Assembly (NCBI GenBank): GCA_003135255.1
Contig: PLAX01000078.1
Coordinates: 1 to 12,066, forward strand
From: Candidatus Dormiibacterota bacterium
Lineage (GTDB): Bacteria; Chloroflexota; Dormibacteria; Aeolococcales; Aeolococcaceae
Direction of reading: 5' to 3'
DNA length: 12,066 nucleotides
In this document: in pieces, positions 1 through 6,043 of the stretch
How the letters are laid out: every line of letters starts with the position of its first letter
How positions within the stretch are numbered: the stretch's first letter is position 1
The notes under the pieces: generated by a model
What the model was told of the DNA's origin: nothing
The model's input: the letters and a program-made list of their open reading frames with translations, nothing else
Databases searched by the model: none
Translations under genes and position numbers: made by a program

Positions 1-801
1 GGCATCGCCGAGCAGCACGCGGTCACCTTCGCCGCCGGCCTGGCCATGAAGGGGCTCCGGCCCGTGGTGTGCATCTACTCGTCATTCCTGCAGCGCGCCT
101 TTGACCAGATCGCGTGCGACGCCTGCCTCCATCGACTCCCGGTCACCTTCGTCATCGACCGCGCCGGCATCACCGGCGACGACGGGCCGTCCCACCACGG
201 GATGCTCGACCTCGCCTTCCTGCGCTGCATCCCCAACCTGGTGGTGGCGGCGCCGAGCAGCCCCGACGAGATGCGCAGGATGCTGGCCACCGCGCTGGCC
301 CACGACGGGCCCTTCGCCTTCCGCTATCCGCGGGGGACGGCGCCGGCCGCCGGGACGGCTCCGCTCGAGCCGCTCGTCATCGGGCGGGCGGCGGTCCGGC
401 GCGAGGGGACGGACATCGCCATCATGGCCGTGGGGAAGATGGTCCGGGTGGCCCTCGATGCAGCCACTCAGCTCAAGAAGGAGGGCGTGAGCGCCACGGT
501 GGTCGACGCCCGCTTCGTCAAGCCGATCGACCCCCACCTCGCCGATATCGCTGCGGCGCACCGCGCCGTCCTGAGCGTCGAGGATGGGACGCGCGTGGGA
601 GCGTTCGGGAGCGCCGTCGCCGAATTGCTGGGGGACTCCGGGGTGACGGTGCCCCTGCACCGGCTGGGCATCCCCGACCGCTTCGTCGAGCACGGAAGCC
701 AGGCGCTCCTGCTCCGCGAGCTGGGACTGGACGCGGATGGCGTCGCGAGGTCGGCACGTGAGCTGCTGGCCACGGTGCGGCCCGCCCACGCCCTGGCCTG
801 A
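1..801 (+). CDS. dxs: 1-deoxy-D-xylulose-5-phosphate synthase, C-terminal part (5' end outside window)
   Basis: This cytoplasmic thiamine-diphosphate enzyme condenses pyruvate with glyceraldehyde 3-phosphate, the first step of the MEP isoprenoid pathway. The reading frame is open from base 1, giving 266 visible residues of a family usually about 620-640 long. The visible part starts inside the pyrimidine-binding domain with GIAEQHAVTFAAGLA; the Glu at bases 10-12 corresponds to the catalytic glutamate that activates ThDP. It continues with family signatures YSSFLQRAFDQ, IDRAGITGDDGPSHHG, LRCIPN and FRYPRG. The transketolase C-terminal domain follows from about visible residue 125 and ends at the TGA at 799-801. 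No frameshift or lost key residue is seen. The next gene starts 17 bases later on the same strand, so the two are probably co-transcribed. Identification is secure; the start, the ThDP diphosphate-binding half and any promoter lie upstream of the window. Confidence 0.97.
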   Translation, partial: GIAEQHAVTFAAGLAMKGLRPVVCIYSSFLQRAFDQIACDACLHRLPVTFVIDRAGITGDDGPSHHGMLDLAFLRCIPNLVVAAPSSPDEMRRMLATALAHDGPFAFRYPRGTAPAAGTAPLEPLVIGRAAVRREGTDIAIMAVGKMVRVALDAATQLKKEGVSATVVDARFVKPIDPHLADIAAAHRAVLSVEDGTRVGAFGSAVAELLGDSGVTVPLHRLGIPDRFVEHGSQALLLRELGLDADGVARSARELLATVRPAHALA

Positions 802-818
802 CCGGAACCGGGGCCCCC

Positions 819-1523
819 ATGGGCGCCGTGCTCGTCACCGTCGCCGGTCCGACGTCGCGGATGGACCTCTCCCTCCCCACCGACGCCCCGGTCGGAGAGA
901 TCGTCCCGGCGCTGGTGGAGCGCGCCGAGCCCGAACCGAAGCCCTGGAGCCGCTGGGCGCTCGGGCCGGTGGGGGGCGCACCATTCGCACCCCGGCGGAC
1001 GCTCGCAGAGCTGGGTGTGGTCGATGGCTCGGTGCTGGAGCTGCGCGACATGGTCGCCACCGGCGACGTCACGGGTGAGCCGCCGGACCCCGCGCCGGCG
1101 GGAGCAGCCGCGGAGGCCGACCAGCGGCGGCGGAGCATCTCCGACCTGACGGAGCGGCTGATCGACGACATCGGCCGCATCCGCGCCGGGAAGAACCCGC
1201 TGCTCGAGTACGCCGCCCCCGAGGCCCGGCGGCGTCTCCGAGCCCTGGCTCCGGGGCCCTTCGACCGCGCGGCGGAGGGCGGCGCCTCCGATCTCAGCCT
1301 GGCCGTGAGCTGGCATCGCGACCCGCGAGCACCGGTGGAGGCGCTCGCCGGCTTCACGGAGATCGCCGCCGGCGCCGGGGGCCCCGGAGGTCCGGGCGGC
1401 TCACGACGCGGTCCCACCTCCAACGCGACGCCGGTCCGGCGGGTGAGCGTGAGGATGACCGTCGACGCTCGCTGCCGCCACCTTCTCGACGTCAGCGTCG
1501 CGGCGGACCCGCCGCCGCGCTGA
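819..1523 (+). CDS. Soluble protein with N-terminal EccD/YukD-type ubiquitin-like domain, C-terminal part unknown
   Basis: The 234-residue product has no membrane segment or signal peptide. Residues 4-78 have the pattern of the YukD/EccD ubiquitin-like domain of WXG100 (type VII) secretion systems: a first strand VLVTVAG, DLSLPTDAPVGEIVPALV, a tryptophan-containing middle strand (WSRWALG), then PRRTLAELGVVDGSVLELRD, where a TLxELGVxDGxxLxLRD ending is typical. In EccD this domain precedes about eleven membrane helices, whereas YukD/EsaB is the domain alone. Here it is joined to a Pro/Ala linker (88-99), a charged helical region (102-182, with DLTERLIDDIGRIR), a Gly-Pro-rich segment (184-199) and a short tail of alternating hydrophobic residues (207-229). 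I do not recognise the C-terminal part. No WXG100 protein, EccC ATPase or other secretion gene is in the window. The ATG at 819 is the first usable start after dxs, but only a weak purine stretch (GGAACCGGGG) precedes it. The domain call is fairly sure; the function is unknown. Confidence 0.72.
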   Translation: MGAVLVTVAGPTSRMDLSLPTDAPVGEIVPALVERAEPEPKPWSRWALGPVGGAPFAPRRTLAELGVVDGSVLELRDMVATGDVTGEPPDPAPAGAAAEADQRRRSISDLTERLIDDIGRIRAGKNPLLEYAAPEARRRLRALAPGPFDRAAEGGASDLSLAVSWHRDPRAPVEALAGFTEIAAGAGGPGGPGGSRRGPTSNATPVRRVSVRMTVDARCRHLLDVSVAADPPPR

Positions 1524-1573
1524 CAGGGTTCTTCCGCACCCCGCTGAGGAGCGCCGTACGGCAGGAGGAGGGG
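1524..1573. other. Short intergenic space between convergent genes, with a 10-bp palindrome
   Basis: The + strand gene ending at 1523 and the - strand gene ending at 1574 converge here, 50 bases apart. The space contains the perfect palindrome GCCGTACGGC at 1553-1562, which has no loop and no T-run on either side. It is therefore not a convincing intrinsic terminator, although a shared bidirectional terminator would be expected at this place. Confidence 0.4.
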
Positions 1574-2572
1574 TCAGCTGACCTGGACGGGCGAGCTGGC
1601 CGGGATGTCGACGCGCTCCACGCCGTTGTCGCCCAGCACCTGGACGCCGACCGGGTACGTGCCCTGCGCCCCGGCATGGGAGAGCACCTGGGCGTTGAAG
1701 CTGATGATGAGCCGTCCTGGGCTGGACCCGCTCTGCGGGGGGACCTCGAAACCATCGAAGTACGGGAGCTCTGAGCCCTCGACCGGGTCCGTGCCACCGG
1801 TGCGGCCGGAGTCCCCGCTGATCCCCACCCCGCCGTCGTAGATGAAGACGGGTGGCAGGGTGACCAGCACGCTGACGCCGTCGGCGGGGCCGGTGCCCGA
1901 GTTGATGACGCTCACCTTGTAGGTGACGTCCTCGCCGGGGACCGCCTCGCTGGGGCTCACGCTGACCACCGCCGAGAGCTGCGGGGCCGCCGTCAGCTTG
2001 AGGGGCAGCCCGGCGCTCTGAGTGGTGGCCGCCGTGGAGGCGGAGGCACTCACCGTCATGAGGTAGGTTCCCTGGGGTCCCTCGGCGAGAGCGTCGAACG
2101 GGATGGTCACCGAGTCCCCATGGCCACTCAGCTCCCAGACCCCCCAGGTCGGCCGCTGGCTGTTCCCCTGGGCGTCCAACGGGGAGGTCCGCACCGCGCT
2201 TCCGGACAGGATGCCCGTGTCGGTGTAGCGGAAGTCGGCAGGCAGGTTGGCGGTGACGGTGAGCCCGGCGGTCCCCGCCGTCCCGGTGTCGATGACCGTG
2301 ATCACGAAACCGACCGACTGTCCGGGGGCGACGATCGGACTCGCGCCCTGAGGCAGTCCCAGGGTCACGCTGAGCGAGGTGGGTCCCCCGCCACAGCCGA
2401 CGGTCGCCATCGCTCCGAGGGCGGCGGGGAGAACCAGCAGACAGGAGAGCCTCCGCCCCCATCCGCCACGCTCACCACGGGCCGCGGCACGTCCCCGGCC
2501 GGCCGGCTCCGGATCCCCCTCGCAAATCACCCGGCGCTGCGCGACCCGCAGGCCCACACCGGGGCGGGTCAC
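1574..2572 (-). CDS. Predicted exported lipoprotein with two DUF11-like beta-sandwich domains
   Basis: A hydrophobic signal (about residues 42-56 from the proposed start, CLLVLPAALGAM) is followed by TVGCGGG, an imperfect lipobox (Thr rather than Leu/Val at -3) with Cys60 as the likely lipidated residue. The mature part holds two repeats of the DUF11/CARDB kind. The first (about 65-180) has VAPGQSVGFVITVIDTG and TVTANLPADF; the second (about 199-332) has AVPGEDVTYKVSVINSGTGP and VSVLVTLPPVFIYDG. Such immunoglobulin-like domains occur in bacterial and archaeal surface proteins; no catalytic motif is seen. The proposed GTG start at 2572 overlaps the maf stop as GTGA and gives 332 residues with a long Arg-rich N-terminal region. 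The GTG at 2530 would give a shorter leader and is a real alternative. The gene is probably translated by coupling to maf. Function unknown; surface anchoring is inferred. Confidence 0.7.
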   Translation of the reverse strand: MTRPGVGLRVAQRRVICEGDPEPAGRGRAAARGERGGWGRRLSCLLVLPAALGAMATVGCGGGPTSLSVTLGLPQGASPIVAPGQSVGFVITVIDTGTAGTAGLTVTANLPADFRYTDTGILSGSAVRTSPLDAQGNSQRPTWGVWELSGHGDSVTIPFDALAEGPQGTYLMTVSASASTAATTQSAGLPLKLTAAPQLSAVVSVSPSEAVPGEDVTYKVSVINSGTGPADGVSVLVTLPPVFIYDGGVGISGDSGRTGGTDPVEGSELPYFDGFEVPPQSGSSPGRLIISFNAQVLSHAGAQGTYPVGVQVLGDNGVERVDIPASSPVQVS

Positions 2573-3315
2573 ACCCTCTGGGCGGCGCGCATCGGCGCCA
2601 GCGGGCGGCGCTCGCGTCGCGGCGGCGTCAGGGGGACATCGGTGGCTCTGGGAAGGGGATCGGGGTAGCCGGCCTCGGCGAGGAGGCGCAGGGTGAGGGC
2701 GACGTCCAGCCCGACGACGGTGTCGACCCGTCCGTTCACCGCCTCGACGAGGTCTCCGCCGGCCCCCTGCACCGCGTACGCGCCGGCCTTGTCGAGGGGC
2801 TCGCCGCTCGCGACGTAGGTGATCAGGTCCTGGTCGGAGAAATCGCGCATCTTGACCAGCGAGCGCGAGACCGCGAGCGCCTCGACGTCGGTGCCAGTCC
2901 TCAGAACGCACACCCCGGTGAGGACGGTGTGACGCCGGCCGCGCAACTCGGTGAGCATCCGGAGTGCCGCCTCCGGCGTGCCCGGCTTGCCGAGGGGACC
3001 ACGCGGGCCCACCACGACGGTGTCCGCCGCCACCACGAAACTGCCAGGCTCGACGCGTGCCGCGACCTCCACCGCCTTCTGGCGGGCGATGAGCTGACAG
3101 CCGAGATCCGCACACATCCCGGGGGGAAGTGGTGGGTCCGGTGAGGGCTCGACGACGGCGAAGCGGATCCCAGCCCGGACCAGCAGTTCGCGCCGGCGGG
3201 GGCTGGAGGAGGCGAGGACGATGCGTACGGACGGTGCGCTGGACACCCGGGGTGCAACGTGCCTCAACGAGGGCGCCGCCCGAACGCCGGGAAGTTGCTC
3301 GTCGGAGTCGGTCAT
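2569..3315 (-). CDS. maf: Maf family nucleoside triphosphate pyrophosphatase (dTTP/UTP-type)
   Basis: Maf proteins hydrolyse non-canonical or excess nucleoside triphosphates to the monophosphate and pyrophosphate in the cytoplasm, and some affect septum formation. The sequence shows the family signature VLASSSPRRRELL at residues 33-45, LIARQKA with the conserved lysine (Lys80), the catalytic AADTVVV at 96-102, GEPLDKAGAYAVQG at 171-184 and VDTVVGLDV near the end. The KAGAY..QG form is that of the YhdE/dTTP-UTP subgroup rather than the m7GTP subgroup, which usually has KAGSF..EG. The ATG at 3315 is chosen because GAGGGG stands 3 bases upstream; a longer frame to 3390 has no family similarity. 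The product is 248 residues against the usual 190-200. The excess is about 30 N-terminal residues before the core and an Arg/Pro-rich tail after residue 215. The tail ends in the GTGA overlap with the next gene. Confidence 0.93.
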   Translation of the reverse strand: MTDSDEQLPGVRAAPSLRHVAPRVSSAPSVRIVLASSSPRRRELLVRAGIRFAVVEPSPDPPLPPGMCADLGCQLIARQKAVEVAARVEPGSFVVAADTVVVGPRGPLGKPGTPEAALRMLTELRGRRHTVLTGVCVLRTGTDVEALAVSRSLVKMRDFSDQDLITYVASGEPLDKAGAYAVQGAGGDLVEAVNGRVDTVVGLDVALTLRLLAEAGYPDPLPRATDVPLTPPRRERRPLAPMRAAQRV

Positions 3316-3474
3316 GCGCCCCTCAGCAACGTGCGTGATGTCTCGGTCCTCTCCCCCGCGTGCGACCCCCTCCGGGAACGATCGTACCATCGTCTGAGGG
3401 GTGAGCCGAACCCGAGTGTCTCGATTGCGCTGATTGAATCGCTAATTCTGCCTTTGCCCCCCCGATCTGCTGGC
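3316..3474 (-). promoter_or_regulatory. Upstream region of maf with weak promoter candidate and repeated GATTG motif
   Basis: This 159-base non-coding space separates the membrane gene cluster from maf and is the least GC-rich stretch nearby (3420-3455). On the - strand, TACGAT (3386-3381) could be a -10 element, with TTCGGC (3410-3405) as a poor -35 element 18 bases upstream. That would place the transcription start near 3374. On the + strand GATTG occurs twice, at 3423-3427 and 3432-3436, a 9-base period, and CGATT (3422-3426) pairs with AATCG (3437-3441) as an inverted repeat. This could be a regulator site. No intrinsic terminator for the upstream cluster was found, so read-through into maf is possible. 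Confidence 0.3.
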
Positions 3475-4188
3475 TCAGTGAAGCGCGACCGCGAGGGAGA
3501 TCGCGGCGGGCACCAGGGCGAGCAGTCCCAGGGCCGGCCCGGCGACCACCACCAGGCGGCGGCCCACCCCGATGAGACCGGCGTAAGCGAGCACAGCGAG
3601 GGCGCCGAGACCGGCCACCGCGGGGGCGGAGAATCCGGCGAGAGGCGCGAACCCGGCCAGAGAGAAGCAGGCCAGGCCGATGGCGGCAACCAGTGCCGCT
3701 CGGCCGAGCCGCGCGGTGTGGGGGTCGAAGGGACGGACGAGGGCGGGCAGCGCCATCAGGGCGGCGACGACGGCCCAGGGTCGGGCTGCGCCCACCGATC
3801 CGCCGGCGGCCGCAATGGTGCCCAGGTCCAGCGTCATCGCCACCGAGGCAAGCCCGAGGAGGGGGGCGACCGCGGCGGCGGCCGCCGCCAGCCGCTGCCA
3901 AGGCCACCTCTCCACGCTCCCCCAGGCGATGCCCGCGGCCAGGGCCGTGACGAACACCACCAGGCTCACGCCCGTGGGCAGGCCGAAGAGGGGGGAGCCC
4001 GGGAACGCCAGCAACCCACAGGCGGCGCTGACGCCGACGGCGACCATCAGCTCGTCGAGCTGGGCGGGGCGGAGCCCGGCGGGGATGCGGCCGCCGATGG
4101 CAACCAGGGCCGCCACCAGGCCCGTGTAGGCCGCGCCGGGGAAGATGGCCACACCCACGATCGCGCTCAGCACCGCCAGCGGGTTCAT
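3475..4188 (-). CDS. Degenerate NuoH/HyfC-like membrane protein (eight-TM subunit of a complex-I-like cluster)
   Basis: The 237-residue product is almost entirely hydrophobic, with about eight predicted membrane segments (near 5-32, 46-63, 70-90, 98-118, 138-152, 163-185, 187-207 and 212-235). Similarity to NuoH/HyfC is weak but placed as expected. MTLDLGTIAAAGG (118-130) resembles the SLNLxEIVxAQ segment. ALVRPFDPHTA (149-159) resembles the family's AxxxRxPFDLPEAExEL loop that links the subunit to the quinone chamber. The normal length is about 320-350, and the glutamates that follow PFD in the family are replaced (PHTARLGRA), so a normal quinone site is unlikely. The ATG at 4188 is chosen because it overlaps the previous stop as ATGA; an in-frame extension to 4404 is Arg-rich shadow sequence. 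It is the last gene of the overlapping set. That it is a membrane protein is sure; the NuoH relation is an inference from two motifs plus context. Confidence 0.6.
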   Translation of the reverse strand: MNPLAVLSAIVGVAIFPGAAYTGLVAALVAIGGRIPAGLRPAQLDELMVAVGVSAACGLLAFPGSPLFGLPTGVSLVVFVTALAAGIAWGSVERWPWQRLAAAAAAVAPLLGLASVAMTLDLGTIAAAGGSVGAARPWAVVAALMALPALVRPFDPHTARLGRAALVAAIGLACFSLAGFAPLAGFSAPAVAGLGALAVLAYAGLIGVGRRLVVVAGPALGLLALVPAAISLAVALH

Positions 4189-5414
4189 GCGCCAGGCCCG
4201 AAGACGAGGTGAACGGCTCCCATGGGGAGCAGGCCCACGGCCAGCGCCGCCGCGGCGATCAGCCAGGCGGCGACGACCCGGTGGTGGGCCGCCGGCGCCC
4301 CCGCGCCCGGTTCGCCCTGAGCGACGCTGAGGACGGCGGTCACCGTCACCAGCCCTCCGGCGACGAGGCAGGCGGCGGCGACGCCGGAGCTGAAGGCGAC
4401 GCACGCCTGGAGGATGAGGAACCGTCCCCAGAACGCCGGGGAGGGGGGGAGCCCGCAGATGGCGAGCCAGACCAGGCGGCGGGGTGGGCCCAGGCCAGGT
4501 CGCGGCGTCTGCAGGAGGATCGGGGCGACGACCAGGTGGGTGAGGATGAGCAGCAGCCCGCCGGCGATGGCGGCTGTCTCCCCGGTGCCGATGCCGGCGG
4601 CGACGAGGCCGAGGTCAGCGAGGGCCACCCGGCCGTAGCGGGTGGCCGGACCAACGCGGAGGCTCATCGCCCCGGCCCAGAGCGCGCTGATCAGACCGCA
4701 CACCAGGATGGTGTGGTCGAAGGCAAGCCTCGCGAGAAGGGGAAGCGGGCCGGGGATCGCGAAGGCGGAGAGCAGGACGGCGGGCGCGAGCAGCACCAGC
4801 CAGGTGGCGATCTCGGGAGCGGGCAGGTCGGCCAGGGCACCGACCGCCCAGCCGCCGAGCGGCACGACTGCGGCCAGGGCGAGCACCCCGACCACCAAGA
4901 GGCCGCCCACCATACCCGGCTGGCCACCGGAGGAGGCGGCGGGCAGGAGCAGGCTGACCGCGATCAGCGCGGCCGCCCCCGTGCCGGCTACCCGGGCGGC
5001 GGCAAGGCTGGCCCGCCCCGGCGCCACCGAGATCCAGCGAAGGCTGAGGGCGGCGACGGCGAGCATGGCCGCGACCCCGAAGAGGAGGGGTGACCCCGTC
5101 GAGAGGAGGAGCACCACAGCCCCCCCGACGGTCCCGATCCCGATGATCTCGCGGCCGTCCAGGCGGTCGGCGAGGAGCAGGCACAGCCAGAGGGCGGTGG
5201 CCGACGCGGAGATGAGTCCGCCGGCTTCGCGGGGCAGCGCCAGACCACCACCGCCCAGCGCGTCCGATCGCGCGCCGCCCTGCACCGTGGCGATGGTGAG
5301 AGCGACGAGCAGGAGGGGCGCGATCAGGGCGATGGGACGGCGAAGGCGAGCCGGGCCGAGCCCGGCGATGACTCCGATGCCGGCCCAGGCCGCGGCCAGC
5401 CACACGGCGTTCAT
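4185..5414 (-). CDS. NuoN/HyfF-like antiporter-type membrane subunit, divergent
   Basis: This 409-residue polytopic membrane protein has about twelve hydrophobic segments. Its relation to the NuoL/M/N (Mrp antiporter) fold is visible in three places. LALAAVVPLGGW (179-190) and PAPEIATW match the TM7 region FKLAAVPFHxWxPDxxxxxPTPV. RYGRVALADLGLVAAGIG (259-276) matches KRxLAYSSIxxxGyxLxG. CGLPPSPAFWGRFLILQA (320-337) matches GLPPTxGFxGKFxxFxA. In this hand alignment the TM7 lysine is replaced by leucine and the TM5 glutamate is lost (SPLLFGVAAMLAVAAL). The TM12 lysine is arginine (Arg331). The protein is shorter than NuoN (about 480). Canonical proton pumping is therefore doubtful. ATG at 5414 overlaps the previous stop (ATGA), and the stop overlaps the next start in the same way. 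Transcription and translation are likely coupled through the cluster. Confidence 0.75.
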   Translation of the reverse strand: MNAVWLAAAWAGIGVIAGLGPARLRRPIALIAPLLLVALTIATVQGGARSDALGGGGLALPREAGGLISASATALWLCLLLADRLDGREIIGIGTVGGAVVLLLSTGSPLLFGVAAMLAVAALSLRWISVAPGRASLAAARVAGTGAAALIAVSLLLPAASSGGQPGMVGGLLVVGVLALAAVVPLGGWAVGALADLPAPEIATWLVLLAPAVLLSAFAIPGPLPLLARLAFDHTILVCGLISALWAGAMSLRVGPATRYGRVALADLGLVAAGIGTGETAAIAGGLLLILTHLVVAPILLQTPRPGLGPPRRLVWLAICGLPPSPAFWGRFLILQACVAFSSGVAAACLVAGGLVTVTAVLSVAQGEPGAGAPAAHHRVVAAWLIAAAALAVGLLPMGAVHLVFGPGA

Positions 5415-6043
5415 CGACCCGCCTCGGGGGCCACGGACCGGTGGCGGGCGGCCAGCCAGCCCTCCAACGCCGCCGCGACGGGGGCGAGGGCGATGACACC
5501 GGCCGCATCCGGAAGGGGGCCGCTCCCTCCCCGGAGCAGCCAGCCCACGCTCACCGCGAAAGCGAGGGCGGCCACGCCCACGGAGAGGTCGGTGACGGTG
5601 CGGGCGAGGAAGACGCGGAGCACACCGCAGGTGAAGATGAAAGCGACGGGGAAGAGCGCGCCCTGGACTGGGGCGACCGACCCGACCGGCACGTTGAAGC
5701 TGACCCACGAGGCCGCGATCAGGGCGATGACGCCGGCCGCCACGCGAGCGCTGCGGGGCCCGAAGAGCCCCTCGTGCGGCGTCGCGACAGGGTGGAGCGG
5801 GTCGATCCCGGGGCGCGGGCCCAGCCGCCCGGCGATGGTCCCGGCCAGCGGGCCGGCGACGGCACCGGCCGCACCGGCTCCGAGGACGACGACCGCGGCC
5901 CAGCCGCCGCCATAGATCGCGGCCGCGGGAGAGAGGCCGAGAGCGACCGCGATGCAGGTGACGAGGACGGCACGCCGCCGGTCGACCATGACGGCGACTG
6001 CCCCGGCGGCGAAGGCGATGAGGTCCAGAAGCGGCTGGTTCAC
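5411..6043 (-). CDS. Seven-TM membrane protein in the HyfE position of a complex-I-like cluster
   Basis: The 210-residue product has about seven hydrophobic segments (near 5-20, 25-44, 47-68, 98-115, 127-147, 150-170 and 178-197). A more polar loop at 70-97 contains GPRPGIDPLHPVATPHEG. I do not recognise a diagnostic motif. Its length, hydrophobicity and place between NuoL-like and NuoN-like genes fit HyfE (about 216 aa), the NuoK-related subunit of formate-hydrogenlyase-type complexes. The mycobacterial hyc-like cluster has the same relative order, B-(C)-E-F. The pair of membrane glutamates typical of NuoK is not visible in segments 2 and 3, so a NuoK-type proton path is not supported. The start is GTG at 6043, overlapping the upstream stop as GTGA; an in-frame extension to 6118 lies inside the upstream gene and is rejected. 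The assignment to HyfE rests on context only. Confidence 0.55.
   Translation of the reverse strand: MNQPLLDLIAFAAGAVAVMVDRRRAVLVTCIAVALGLSPAAAIYGGGWAAVVVLGAGAAGAVAGPLAGTIAGRLGPRPGIDPLHPVATPHEGLFGPRSARVAAGVIALIAASWVSFNVPVGSVAPVQGALFPVAFIFTCGVLRVFLARTVTDLSVGVAALAFAVSVGWLLRGGSGPLPDAAGVIALAPVAAALEGWLAARHRSVAPEAGR

Noticed and set aside
819..1523. Idea that the small gene after dxs is a complete EccD secretion channel component
   Set aside because: The product is 234 residues with no membrane segments, whereas EccD has about eleven. Only the ubiquitin-like domain is supported.
1401..2462. Alternative - strand frame of 353 codons overlapping the lipoprotein gene
   Set aside because: It is in a different frame from the DUF11-like domains, has no domain similarity, and also runs antisense into the ubiquitin-like gene.
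2573..3115. Upstream extension of the DUF11 protein frame through maf to give 513 residues
   Set aside because: The extension overlaps maf in another frame, is Arg/Gly/Pro-rich and lies before the signal peptide. The GTGA overlap at 2572 is a better start.
3259..4212. Open frame of 317 codons on the + strand across the maf upstream gap and the NuoH-like gene
   Set aside because: The translation is a low-complexity Gly/Glu/Gln/Arg/His string, as expected from the antisense of Ala/Leu/Val-rich membrane coding sequence. The opposite strand has coherent membrane helices and coupled starts.
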